A stretch of DNA of 64,000 nucleotides. Source: Saccharospirillum sp. Its GTDB lineage: Bacteria > Pseudomonadota > Gammaproteobacteria > Pseudomonadales > Natronospirillaceae. Position 1 is the stretch's first letter; every line of letters begins with the position of its first letter. The stretch covers positions 558,001 to 622,000 of the forward strand of contig JAGYIL010000001.1 in NCBI GenBank assembly GCA_018402545.1, read 5' to 3'. This document shows, one piece after another, positions 1 through 8,335 of the stretch. The position numbers were made by a program, and so were the translations under genes. The notes below the pieces were generated by a model that saw nothing but the letters and a program-made list of their open reading frames with translations, was not told the DNA's origin and ran no database searches.

Positions 1-354
1 GTCAATGACACTCACGGCCACACCATTGGCGATGACGTTATAAGGATGGTGGCCGAGGTCATCCGCAATACGTTGCGCGAGACTGATGTGGCCGGGCGCT
101 ACGGTGGTGAAGAGTTTGCGGTGATTCTGCCCGATACGACCGGCGAAGATGCGGTTACCCTGGCAGAGCGTCTGCGAGTGCACGTTGAAGAACAGGTGTT
201 GAAATCTGAAGACGTAAGCTTGCAGGTAACCATCAGCCTGGGTGTCGCCAGCTGGCACCCGGAAATGTCGTCGCATTCTGAGTGGATCAGCCTCGCCGAT
301 CAGGCCCTGTACCAGTCGAAAGACCTGGGCCGTAATCAGGTCAGTCTGGCGTAA
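1..354 (+). CDS. Diguanylate cyclase, C-terminal GGDEF domain (partial)
   Basis: The window opens inside this gene; the frame is open from base 1 and leaves 117 residues. They form the second half of a GGDEF domain, which makes cyclic di-GMP from two GTP. Visible are the NDTHGHxxGD segment at residues 2-11 and the signature GGEEF at residues 35-39. An RETD sits five residues before GGEEF, the position of the RxxD product-inhibition site, so feedback control is likely. The sensory N-terminus lies outside the window, so the input signal is unknown. The gene converges on the helicase gene and overlaps its end by 14 bases. Confidence 0.93.
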   Translation, partial: VNDTHGHTIGDDVIRMVAEVIRNTLRETDVAGRYGGEEFAVILPDTTGEDAVTLAERLRVHVEEQVLKSEDVSLQVTISLGVASWHPEMSSHSEWISLADQALYQSKDLGRNQVSLA

Positions 355-2632
355 GGGCTAACAGCTCATCTCTGCGCCGCATCTCGACCTGCCAGTGCGG
401 CGGTAGCCAGCCTTTGTGGTAATACTCCGCGAAGCGGTCGTCCAACAGCCAGATATCGCCTTGGTCGGTTTCGGTGCGCACGCAGCGACCGGCCGCTTGC
501 AGCACTTTGTGCAGGCCGGGGTAGCGGTAGGCAAAGTCGAAACCGGGCTGGCCCTGCCGGTCCAGGGCGTGGCGAATGCGGTTATTGAGCTCGTTGACCT
601 GCGGTAGGCCGGGGCCGACGACCATGACGCCGGTCAGCGCATCGCCGGGCAGGTCGATGCCTTCACCCAGTACCCCGCCCAGGGGCGCCATGACCATCAA
701 CCCCTGTTCATTTCTCAGCCGGTCGAGCAACGCCAGACGCTCCAGCAAGGTTGCATCGCGTGTAGGCGCCATCACGGTCGGGTCATCAGCGAACGCCTCG
801 AACACGCCGGCCATTTGCTGGTAGCTGGAGAAAAATACCAGCGCATTGCCCGGGGTCTTGCGGCGAAATTGCCGGACCAGGGGGAGGACGGCGTCTTTCA
901 GGCCTGCGCGGTCGCGATAACGGGTGGATACATCGGTAATCAGTGTGACTCTGAATTGCTGTGGCTGAAACGGCGAGGGCAGCGTCAGCGGCACGGCATT
1001 GGCGAGGCCGGTCATGGCCAGACTGTAAGGCCAGGGGGTCAGGGTGGCGCTGAAGCCGGTAACCGAGTTAACCAGGTCGTGCTTCTGGGTCAGCAAGCGC
1101 GACGGGTTCAGGCACAGCACCTCTATGCGTTTGTCGTCGATAGCGCGGTTCTCACCGCCCTGGTAGCGCCAGCAGAAATCCTCAGGCTGGGCCAGTTCAT
1201 CAATACGAGTGAAGCGACCAGCCTCGAAAATCAGCGTTTCCCAGGCGGGCCCGGGCTCCCAGAAGGGTGCCTCGCGCAGCAGGCGGGCACTGGCCTGCAG
1301 CCAGGTGCGCAGGGCCAGGACCAGCGTCTCGGGCCGTCGCTCGCTGAGGCCATTCTGATCATTCAGGCAGCGTTGCAACGCCCGCCGCACCGGCTTCAAC
1401 GCCGCTTTCACGTTCGCCGGGGCTGCGTCATTTAGGGCCGCTAGAGAACGGCCTGAAAAGGCGGCGCTGAACATGGCCCGGCCACGGTCGATCAGGTTGT
1501 GGCTTTCATCAATCAACACCGCGACCTGGTTGTCCACCTCCCGGAGCAGATAGGGCTGAACGGCGGTGGTGTCGTACAGGTAATTGACGTCACCGACTAC
1601 CAGATCCGCCCAGACGGCCCAATCCTGGCTCAGGTAATAGGGGCAGATCTGATGTTCCTCCCCCAGGCTGGTCAGCGTTGCCTGATCCCAGATACCCTGC
1701 TCCAGCAGCGCCGGGCGCAAGCGCTGGCGCTTGTCGAAGTAGCCACGGGCGTAGGGGCAGACCGATCCGTCGCAGGGTGTAGTAGGGCTGAGGCACAGGC
1801 GCTCCTTGGCCTGCAGGTTCAAAGTAATCAGGTCGGTAGTGTCGAGGTTCAGCGCCCGAATGCTGTCGAGCACCAGGGGCTGCCCGGTGTTTTTCATGGT
1901 CAGGTAATACACGCCCTGGTGATGCCCTTCCCCCAGCGCCTTCAGGCTGGGAAAGAGCGCCGCCAGTGTTTTGCCGGTACCGGTAGGGGCTTCGATCAGG
2001 GCATTGCGCTGCAACGCCTGGGCCTTGTAGACGGTTTCGGCCATGCTGCGTTGTGCTGCGCGCATCTGGCTAAAGGGAAACCGGGCCCGGGCCAGGGCAA
2101 GATCCCGGCGTTGCCGGTGTTCGTGCAGTTGTTGCAACCAGTGATCGTAGCGGGCCAGGTGTCCGGTCAGCCGGTCGAGCAGGGCCTCCCGGGTCCAGAG
2201 TTCATCTTCATGCCATTCCTGTTGTGTCTGGCTGTGCACGTAGCATAGCCGCACCGTCCATTGCGCCTGTTCGGGGCGGGGCAGTGCCCAGAGCGCCGCG
2301 TAAAGCTGTGCCTGGCGCTGATTCAATGCCCGGGCCGAATCGGGTAGCTCTTCCGGGGAAATACGCAGTGTTTTGATTTCTTCTATGCCGCTGGCCCAGG
2401 CGCCATCAATACGGCCGCTGAGGGTCAGATCAAAGTCCGGGTTTTGCCAGTCGAGGCTGACGGCTTGCTCGGGTCGATAGCCTGGTGTGCGGCGAGCCTG
2501 GGTTAGCTGATGGGTTTCCCGGCCTTCCAGTGCACTGGGGCTGGCGCGGAAGCTGCTGACCAGATCGCCTTCGTCCAGGCAGAACTCAGCCAGGGCACGA
2601 ATCGAGATGCGAAAGTGGGGCCTTGGGGTCAT
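341..2632 (-). CDS. DinG/Rad3-class ATP-dependent DNA helicase with N-terminal nuclease-like segment
   Basis: 763 residues. The helicase core shows Walker A (APTGTGKT, about 215-222), a DESH motif II at 375-378, and four cysteines between motifs Ia and II (280, 287, 292, 330), as expected for the iron-sulfur cluster of XPD/DinG-type 5'-3' helicases. Motif VI is seen near the C-terminus (QAAGRCVR). Before the helicase lies a segment with GRIDG (D76) and EEIK (E85, K87), the D-ExK spacing of PD-(D/E)XK nucleases of the RecB/Cas4 type. I infer a helicase with attached nuclease. Its ATG overlaps the stop of the FAN1-like gene in an ATGA, so the two are translationally coupled. A role in repair of damaged or branched DNA is likely; the precise substrate is unknown. 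Confidence 0.88.
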   Translation of the reverse strand: MTPRPHFRISIRALAEFCLDEGDLVSSFRASPSALEGRETHQLTQARRTPGYRPEQAVSLDWQNPDFDLTLSGRIDGAWASGIEEIKTLRISPEELPDSARALNQRQAQLYAALWALPRPEQAQWTVRLCYVHSQTQQEWHEDELWTREALLDRLTGHLARYDHWLQQLHEHRQRRDLALARARFPFSQMRAAQRSMAETVYKAQALQRNALIEAPTGTGKTLAALFPSLKALGEGHHQGVYYLTMKNTGQPLVLDSIRALNLDTTDLITLNLQAKERLCLSPTTPCDGSVCPYARGYFDKRQRLRPALLEQGIWDQATLTSLGEEHQICPYYLSQDWAVWADLVVGDVNYLYDTTAVQPYLLREVDNQVAVLIDESHNLIDRGRAMFSAAFSGRSLAALNDAAPANVKAALKPVRRALQRCLNDQNGLSERRPETLVLALRTWLQASARLLREAPFWEPGPAWETLIFEAGRFTRIDELAQPEDFCWRYQGGENRAIDDKRIEVLCLNPSRLLTQKHDLVNSVTGFSATLTPWPYSLAMTGLANAVPLTLPSPFQPQQFRVTLITDVSTRYRDRAGLKDAVLPLVRQFRRKTPGNALVFFSSYQQMAGVFEAFADDPTVMAPTRDATLLERLALLDRLRNEQGLMVMAPLGGVLGEGIDLPGDALTGVMVVGPGLPQVNELNNRIRHALDRQGQPGFDFAYRYPGLHKVLQAAGRCVRTETDQGDIWLLDDRFAEYYHKGWLPPHWQVEMRRRDELLALTPD

Positions 2633-4290
2633 GGGGTTGTGTCATCCGCAGACGTTTCCGGTCCGGCGTCGGTGGTGTACTCGACGTACCAGACTTCGGC
2701 GGGGACACCCGCTTGGCTGAACACCCCCAGCCAGTCGCGCTGGTTGTCCTGCAGCCGGTCGCCCGGCCCCTTGATTTCGATAAAGCGATAGCTGTCGGTT
2801 AGAAACTGAAACAGGTCGGGAAAGCCGGAACGGTGACGCTTCAGGTCGAGCCAGAGGTGCCGGAATATCGGGACCCAGTGGTCCCAGGGAACCACATCGA
2901 AACAACGCAGTAACAGCTCTGAACTCAGCCCGCCCCAGCCAAAGAAGGGGTTTTGCAAGCCGGCTTTATCCTGGCTGTGGTGCACCAGATGCTGGCGTGC
3001 CCGGGTTTGAGTCAGGGTTTGGTACAGGCGGTGCCGGTCTGTCCCCCGACGTTGTAGAAAGTCTGGTTGGTAGAGGTCGGCCGGGCCCGATTGAAAGGGG
3101 TGGTGAAAGGCGCCGGGCACATCGGCAAACAGCAAGGGCCAGTGCACCAGCGTGAAGATGGCCAGCGGCAGCTGATTCTCCAGCCAGACGGTATCCTCGA
3201 GTTGACTACAGGCCAGCTGCTCGACACTCATGGCAGCCGGTGGCCATTGGGCGCGGTTTTCGATGACAGTGGGTGCTAACACACTCAGCACCGGTCGCTT
3301 GAGTTTGCGCGCCAGGCGCGGCTGAAATCGGGGTCCAAAACGGGCTTCGCTGGCATCCTGCGGGGCGTCCAGAATCGGCTGCAAGGTATCCCAGCAATCT
3401 GTGTAGCGCTCCTGTTTGTACAGCAGGCGGCACCGGCGCTCGCGCGCCGGGGGTGTTTCGTTGGTGTTAAACAGCGCGAGGGCCAGCGACCAGTGCCCGG
3501 CTTGCTCAAGCCGATAGCCAAGCTGGTTCATCAGCCGAAAGGCTCGGTCCTGAACCCGGGGCCGCCAATCGGCGGCTAGGCAGGCCCGGGCAATCGCGGG
3601 TAATGGATCTGTTGATTTGGTTTCGATGGCCTCGTAGTACTGGTCGCGCAGGTCCATCAGGTGCAGTGTCTGGTCGATGTCGGCCGGGTCCTGAAACCAG
3701 CGCTGGGCACGGTTCAGCGGGTAACGTTCGTAACGGAAGACGCCGAGATCCGACAGCACAAAGTCGGTCAGGCTCTGGCGGCCATTGCCAAAGTACATCA
3801 GTTGCAGGCGGCGTAGAGTGGCATCGTGGCAGCGAGCCACCAGAGGCTCCGTCAACTGCCAGTCGCCGGGTGAGCGGGAATCGGGAAAGCGGGCGAGATG
3901 TTCAAGCAAAGCCGCCTTGTTGAGGCGCGGATCCGGGCACCAGGGTAATTGTCTGAGATCGGGCAGTGTTAGCAAGCGGGCGATGTCCAGTGCCGTTAGC
4001 TGGGGCGCCGGATCCAGCAGGCCGGCCTGAACCAGCTCGGCGATGGCTGGTTCGGTCGGGCCTACGTCGGCATAGCTCAGCCGGTTGACTCTGAATACCG
4101 GTCCTTTGCGCGTGTACAATCGCACCAGCAGACGGGCGGCAGGTTCGCTCAGTTCACGAAAACGGGTCAGAAAATTCTGGTCGGTTGAATCCAGCAGGTC
4201 GGCATAGCGTTCGCCGACTGTACTGACCAGTTGGCGGAAATTGTCGAGGTAGTAGCCTTCGGGCAGATCGATTTGCTCGGTCACAGGCAT
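2629..4290 (-). CDS. VRR-NUC (FAN1-type) structure-specific nuclease
   Basis: 553 residues. The C-terminus carries a VRR-NUC nuclease signature: PD at 491-492, EIK at 505-507 and a downstream Q517, preceded by the GWGGLSSELL segment typical of bacterial FAN1 homologues. Enzymes of this family cut 5' flaps and help unhook DNA interstrand crosslinks. The N-terminal two thirds are probably the helical SAP/TPR-like part that holds flap DNA. The start is the ATG at 4290, 7 bases after ruvX; the end overlaps the helicase start by 4 bases. Its place between a Holliday-junction-resolvase-like gene and a helicase fits DNA repair. No catalytic residue of the motif appears to be missing. Confidence 0.88.
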   Translation of the reverse strand: MPVTEQIDLPEGYYLDNFRQLVSTVGERYADLLDSTDQNFLTRFRELSEPAARLLVRLYTRKGPVFRVNRLSYADVGPTEPAIAELVQAGLLDPAPQLTALDIARLLTLPDLRQLPWCPDPRLNKAALLEHLARFPDSRSPGDWQLTEPLVARCHDATLRRLQLMYFGNGRQSLTDFVLSDLGVFRYERYPLNRAQRWFQDPADIDQTLHLMDLRDQYYEAIETKSTDPLPAIARACLAADWRPRVQDRAFRLMNQLGYRLEQAGHWSLALALFNTNETPPARERRCRLLYKQERYTDCWDTLQPILDAPQDASEARFGPRFQPRLARKLKRPVLSVLAPTVIENRAQWPPAAMSVEQLACSQLEDTVWLENQLPLAIFTLVHWPLLFADVPGAFHHPFQSGPADLYQPDFLQRRGTDRHRLYQTLTQTRARQHLVHHSQDKAGLQNPFFGWGGLSSELLLRCFDVVPWDHWVPIFRHLWLDLKRHRSGFPDLFQFLTDSYRFIEIKGPGDRLQDNQRDWLGVFSQAGVPAEVWYVEYTTDAGPETSADDTTP

Positions 4291-4297
4291 ACGGGCA

Positions 4298-4726
4298 TCA
4301 CGCGGATTGGCTGAGGAAGGTTTCCAGAATCAGTTGAGCGGCCAGACTGTCGATGTCGGCCTGGCGCGCCCGGGACAGGCTAGCCCCCTGCAAGCCCAGA
4401 TGGCTTCGGGCTTCGCGACTGCTGAGCCGCTCATCCACTGCTTCTGCGGGCAAACCATAACGCCCGTACAAGCGCTTGCGAAACTTGTTGGCGCGGGTGC
4501 CCATCTCGCTGTCGCTGCCGTCCATGTTGTACGGGATGCCGACGGCGAAGCCGACTGGTCGCCACTCGGCAACGAGTTTGTCGATGACTGGCCAGTCCGG
4601 AATGCCGTCGCGGGCGCGTAGGGTGGTGATCCCTGTGGCAGTGCCGGTTATGGTCTGGCCGGCAGCGACGCCGATCCAGGCCAGGCCAAAATCAAACCCC
4701 AGCCACTGACCGGCTGGCCGGGTCAT
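4298..4726 (-). CDS. ruvX: RuvX/YqgF family RNase H-fold nuclease
   Basis: 142 residues, the usual length for YqgF. The first catalytic aspartate lies in GFDFG (D12), the glutamate in VDERLSS, and the third acidic residue in DIDSLAAQ near the C-terminus. The family is annotated as a putative Holliday junction resolvase and has also been linked to 16S rRNA 5'-end maturation, so the true substrate is uncertain. The ATG overlaps the tonB-like stop in an ATGA. In P. aeruginosa algH (YqgE) lies between tonB3 and ruvX; it is absent here. Confidence 0.94.
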   Translation of the reverse strand: MTRPAGQWLGFDFGLAWIGVAAGQTITGTATGITTLRARDGIPDWPVIDKLVAEWRPVGFAVGIPYNMDGSDSEMGTRANKFRKRLYGRYGLPAEAVDERLSSREARSHLGLQGASLSRARQADIDSLAAQLILETFLSQSA

Positions 4727-5610
4727 GACGCATCCCGGCTGAACTGATTGTCGGTACGGAATTGCCAGGTGCGGATGATTTCCAGCTGGTCGTATTCCTG
4801 TGCCATCTCGGTGCTGAAGGGTTCAAAGGGGGCTGCCATGTGAACGATGCGTTTGGCCGCCTGATCGAGCAGGGCATGGCCGGAGCTCTGAGTGACCTCG
4901 ACCGAGGCCAGGCTACCATCGGCCCGCATCTTGACTGCCAGTCGGACACTGCCTGAGAGCCGCTCCTGACGGGCAGCCTGCGGATAGTTCTGGTTGCCCA
5001 CCCGCTCGACTTCTTCCAGCCAGTTAAAGACGTAGGCGGCATCCAGCGATCGACGCGCCGACACGGCGGTCAGGGTTCTGACCCGGGGCCGCTTGGCGTA
5101 GGTTTGGCGGCTTTCATCGAGCATGGCGCGCAGGGTGGCAACGTCGTTGATCTGGCTGATCATCAGCGGGTCGTTACTGGCCAGTTCCTCAACCGGAGGG
5201 GCTTCTTCCTCTGCCCGGTCCAGAGCGGTACGGCTGGTGTCGGTCCGGGTGGTCAGAATGCGCTTGCGCGCCGCTTCCAGCTCGGCAAAATTCAGTTGTT
5301 GCACTTCCGGCGTGGTGCGAAACACCTGGTTGTCTTCAATCTCGGCCTGCTCGGTGGAGGTCAGGCGGGCCGCTTCATCCTGAGTACCACTGCCTTGCTG
5401 ATCGGCATCGGCCAGAAAATCGGCTTCGTCGAGCGGCGTGGGTTCGGTGCGGCTGTGCTGTGCCAGCGTGACATCCAGGGTTGGCGGGATGGAACGCGCT
5501 TCGGGGGCGGAGAACCCGACCCCGAAAATCAACAGGGCGTGCAAGCCAAGCGCCAGAAACAGCGTAAAGCTGAGTCGATCGATAGCGCCTACGCTGGCAG
5601 CGGTCGACAT
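4723..5610 (-). CDS. TonB-family energy transducer (TonB3-like)
   Basis: 295 residues. One membrane segment lies near the N-terminus (about 14-35). A long acidic, low-complexity periplasmic linker follows, rather than the proline-rich linker of classical TonB. A TonB C-terminal domain spans about 195-285 (NYPQAAR...GSVRLAVKMRADGSLASVEV). Such proteins pass proton-motive energy from ExbBD to outer-membrane receptors. The position between gshB and ruvX, beside pilG, is that of P. aeruginosa tonB3, a gene needed for normal twitching motility and pilus assembly, so a pilus-related role is a fair inference. Its start codon shares one base with the gshB stop. Confidence 0.88.
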   Translation of the reverse strand: MSTAASVGAIDRLSFTLFLALGLHALLIFGVGFSAPEARSIPPTLDVTLAQHSRTEPTPLDEADFLADADQQGSGTQDEAARLTSTEQAEIEDNQVFRTTPEVQQLNFAELEAARKRILTTRTDTSRTALDRAEEEAPPVEELASNDPLMISQINDVATLRAMLDESRQTYAKRPRVRTLTAVSARRSLDAAYVFNWLEEVERVGNQNYPQAARQERLSGSVRLAVKMRADGSLASVEVTQSSGHALLDQAAKRIVHMAAPFEPFSTEMAQEYDQLEIIRTWQFRTDNQFSRDAS

Positions 5611-6563
5611 CAGGCCATTCCTCGCTTCCGGGCGATCAGATCCATCAGCTTGCCACCGATGTCGGTGTCGTACGCGGCATCGATCTCGCGTATGCAGGTC
5701 GGGCTGGTTACGTTGATTTCAGTCAGATAATCGCCAATGACATCGAGGCCAACGAACAGCAGGCCGCGCTTTTTGAGCTCGGGCCCGACCTGGGCGGCAA
5801 TCCACCGGTCGCGCTCGGTCAGTGGCTGGGCACGGCCAGTACCGCCGGCGGCCAGATTGCCGCGGGTTTCGCCCTTAGCTGGCAGGCGGGCCAGGCAATA
5901 ATCGACGGGCTCGCCGTCAATCATCAGAATGCGTTTGTCGCCATCCTTGATCTCTGGCAGGTATTTCTGGGCCATGGTTTGCGTCTTACCGTGTTCGGTC
6001 AGTGTTTCAATAATGACGGATACGTTGGAATCGTCAGGTTTCAGTCGAAAAATGGAACTGCCGCCCATGCCATCGAGGGGTTTGAAAATGACATCGCCAT
6101 GCTCAGCGTGAAAGGCTTTCAGCAAGGCGGCGTTGCGAGTCACCAGATGCGGTGGTGAACAGTCCGGAAAGGCTGTGGCAAATAACTTTTCGTTACAATC
6201 GCGCAGCGCCTGCGGCTTGTTGACGATCAGCGTGCCCGCCTGCTCGGCACGCTCCAGCAAATAGGTGGCATAGGTGTATTCGTTGTCGAATGGCGGATCC
6301 TTGCGCATCAGGATAACATCAAGATCCGCCAATGGCGCGGCCTTGGCCGTTCCGAGTTCATAAAAGTGATCTGGGTCACGAAATACGCTTAAGGGCTGCA
6401 TCAGGCCCATGGCCTGGCTGTTGTCCAGAAAAAGGTCGGCCGGGGTCATGTAAAACAGCTCCCAGCCCCGGTCCTGCGCGGCCCAGAGCATGGCAAGTGA
6501 GCTGTCTTTCTTGTAGGTGACGGTCTCTATCGGGTCCATCACGATGCCGATCGTTAATTTCAT
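5610..6563 (-). CDS. gshB: Glutathione synthetase
   Basis: 317 residues, essentially the length of E. coli GshB. It joins gamma-glutamylcysteine and glycine with ATP to form glutathione in the cytoplasm. The N-terminus MKLTIGIVMDPIETV and the ATP-grasp segments (IFKPLDGMGGSSIFR, AGGTGRAQPLTERD, GLDVIGDYLTEINVTSPT) are characteristic. A start 20 codons further upstream is possible, but the ATG at 6563 matches the conserved N-terminus and has a GAGG six bases before it. First gene of a compact five-gene minus-strand run; divergent from pilG. Confidence 0.97.
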   Translation of the reverse strand: MKLTIGIVMDPIETVTYKKDSSLAMLWAAQDRGWELFYMTPADLFLDNSQAMGLMQPLSVFRDPDHFYELGTAKAAPLADLDVILMRKDPPFDNEYTYATYLLERAEQAGTLIVNKPQALRDCNEKLFATAFPDCSPPHLVTRNAALLKAFHAEHGDVIFKPLDGMGGSSIFRLKPDDSNVSVIIETLTEHGKTQTMAQKYLPEIKDGDKRILMIDGEPVDYCLARLPAKGETRGNLAAGGTGRAQPLTERDRWIAAQVGPELKKRGLLFVGLDVIGDYLTEINVTSPTCIREIDAAYDTDIGGKLMDLIARKRGMA

Positions 6564-6947
6564 GTCTAGCCTCGGGTTATCATTGGCTGGTATGGTAATA
6601 GATGATTGGTATAGCAAAAACAACTTTCTTTACAGCCGTTTATAGCGGATAGCTAGATTCTGTGATAAAAGTTCTAGCCATGGTATTAGACAGCCAGTAA
6701 CAGAGCGTCCGGGCATGACAGCGGTCGACGAAATACTCCGATTTTGGCTGTCGGGGTAGTGGCGTCGTGTTAGCAGGGGCGGTTTTTGCTACGCAGCAGG
6801 TTACAGGTAACCTGGCCTGCGAGCGTTATACAGCACATCAGTGCCAGCATGGGCCAGACATGCGGGCTCAATCACTGGTACGCTAACTGCAGCCCGGTAC
6901 CCGATATACTGGTACTCAAAATATAGCTTTCAACCCTGGGATGACCT
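6564..6947. other. Intergenic region between divergent gshB and pilG (384 bases)
   Basis: No credible gene was seen. The region should hold the promoters of gshB (leftward) and of the pil-chp cluster (rightward). A TATACT at 6905-6910 could be a -10 element for pilG, but no good -35 is placed before it. One perfect palindrome stands out and is listed separately. The start of pilG is preceded by GGGA at a normal spacing. Confidence 0.6.
6797..6814. promoter_or_regulatory. Perfect palindrome upstream of pilG, possible operator
   Basis: CAGGTTAC and GTAACCTG form a perfect 8-base inverted repeat separated by two bases. It sits in the shared upstream region of gshB and pilG, about 135 bases before the pilG start. 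The short spacer fits a dimeric regulator site better than an RNA hairpin. No regulator is identified. Confidence 0.3.
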
Positions 6948-7328
6948 ATGGATAACAGCTTTGAAAGCCTCAAGGTGATGGTCATTGACGACTCCAAAAC
7001 CATCCGGCGCACAGCGGAAACGCTGTTAAAGAAAGTCGGTTGTGAGGTGATCACCGCGACGGACGGCTTCGACGCACTCGCTAAAATAGCCGATACCAAA
7101 CCGGACATTATTTTTGTGGATATCATGATGCCCCGACTCGACGGGTATCAAACCTGTGCACTGATTAAGAACAACAGTGCCTTTAAAGAAACGCCGGTTA
7201 TCATGCTGTCCAGTAAGGATGGCCTGTTTGACAAGGCGAAAGGCCGCATTGTCGGCAGCGATCAGTATCTGACCAAGCCTTTTGGCAAGGAAGAATTACT
7301 GGGCGCAATTCGGGATTACGTAAAATAA
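6948..7328 (+). CDS. pilG: Twitching motility response regulator PilG
   Basis: 126 residues, a stand-alone CheY-type receiver. The acidic pair is D14-D15, the phosphate acceptor D58 (in VDIMMPRLDG) and the conserved lysine K110 (YLTKPF). The sequence is nearly that of P. aeruginosa PilG over most of its length. Phosphorylated by the ChpA kinase, PilG promotes pilus extension and raises cAMP in Pseudomonas. First gene of the pilGHIJK-chpABC cluster. It is followed by a hairpin with a T-run, so pilG may be made in excess over the downstream genes. Confidence 0.97.
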   Translation: MDNSFESLKVMVIDDSKTIRRTAETLLKKVGCEVITATDGFDALAKIADTKPDIIFVDIMMPRLDGYQTCALIKNNSAFKETPVIMLSSKDGLFDKAKGRIVGSDQYLTKPFGKEELLGAIRDYVK

Positions 7329-7330
7329 TG

Positions 7331-7358
7331 ACCGCATGCTTCGGCTGAGCGGTTTTTT
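7331..7358 (+). terminator. Hairpin plus T-run between pilG and pilH
   Basis: ACCGC pairs with GCGGT around an inner GC-TTCG-GC hairpin (7331-7352), followed by six Ts. It resembles an intrinsic terminator and could act as partial termination after pilG. An internal bulge lowers confidence. Confidence 0.55.
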
Positions 7359-7396
7359 GTTGTTGATTTACTGATTAAAAAATAAACGGGTGGACC

Positions 7397-7774
7397 ATGG
7401 CACGGATTCTGATTGTAGACGACTCTCCCACTGAGACCTACGCGTTTCAGGGCATGCTTGAAAAGCATGGTCATGAAGTATTGACGGCTGATAATGGAGC
7501 CGATGGAGTCGCCCTGGCACGTCAGGAATTGCCGGACATCGTGTTAATGGACATTGTGATGCCCGGCCTGAACGGCTTTCAGGCGACCCGGCAGCTGACC
7601 AAAGGCGCCGATACCGCCCACATTCCGGTGGTGATTGTAACCACCAAGGATCAGGAAACTGACCGGGTTTGGGGTCGTCGGCAGGGTGCCAGTGGTTACC
7701 TGGTCAAGCCGGTCGCCGAAGATCAACTGTTGTCGACCGTCGAGGCTGTACTCGCCGGCAACCTTCAGGACTGA
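7397..7774 (+). CDS. pilH: Twitching motility response regulator PilH
   Basis: 125 residues, a second single-domain receiver. The acidic pair is D8-D9, the phospho-acceptor D52 (LMDIVMPGLNG) and the conserved lysine K104 (YLVKPV). In Pseudomonas PilH is thought to drain phosphate from ChpA or favour retraction, opposing PilG. A GGGTGG stretch lies just before the ATG. Only 10 bases separate it from pilI. Confidence 0.96.
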   Translation: MARILIVDDSPTETYAFQGMLEKHGHEVLTADNGADGVALARQELPDIVLMDIVMPGLNGFQATRQLTKGADTAHIPVVIVTTKDQETDRVWGRRQGASGYLVKPVAEDQLLSTVEAVLAGNLQD

Positions 7775-7784
7775 CGGCACACTC

Positions 7785-8321
7785 ATGGCCGACATGACTC
7801 CGATTCAGCTACTGCGGGACATCGCGCTGCGCTGTCGCACCCAGGCCGCAGGCCTGCCCGAGCAGCAGGAAGTGCGGGAAACCTGGAGCGGCATCGGGTT
7901 TCGACTGGGTGATCACTACTTTGTCGCGGCTATGGATGAAATTACAGAAATCCTGAACGTCCCTTCAGTAACCCGCCTGCCAAACGTCAAACCCTGGGTT
8001 CAGGGTGTATCCAATGTCCGGGGTCGACTGATCCCGGTGATTGACCTGGATCTGTTTTTCGAGACGCCCAGCCAGGAGTCCATGCGTAACCGTCGGATTC
8101 TGGTCATCGAGCAACATGACCAGATCGACGGTCTGATTGTGGATTCGGTAGAAGGCATGCAGTACTTCCCGGTGGATGATTTTTCCGGTGATGTCCCGTC
8201 ATTACCCGAGACAATTAAACCCTTTGTGCGTGGCCACTACGTCCGTGACAGCCAGATCTGGACGGTGATCAGCATGGAGGATCTTTATGAACACGACGTT
8301 TTTCAGGAAGTGGCGGTCTGA
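7785..8321 (+). CDS. pilI: Type IV pilus chemosensory adaptor PilI (CheW-like)
   Basis: 178 residues, the same length as P. aeruginosa PilI. It is a single CheW domain (about 30-170) with the VPSVTRLPNVKPWVQGVSNVRGRLIPVIDL segment spread over residues 54-85. It should couple the receptor PilJ to the kinase ChpA at the cell pole. The ATG at 7785 was chosen over an in-frame upstream one because MADMTPIQLLRDIALRC matches the family start and the longer form would run into pilH. Confidence 0.95.
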   Translation: MADMTPIQLLRDIALRCRTQAAGLPEQQEVRETWSGIGFRLGDHYFVAAMDEITEILNVPSVTRLPNVKPWVQGVSNVRGRLIPVIDLDLFFETPSQESMRNRRILVIEQHDQIDGLIVDSVEGMQYFPVDDFSGDVPSLPETIKPFVRGHYVRDSQIWTVISMEDLYEHDVFQEVAV

Positions 8322-8335
8322 CCGTCATCGGGTGA

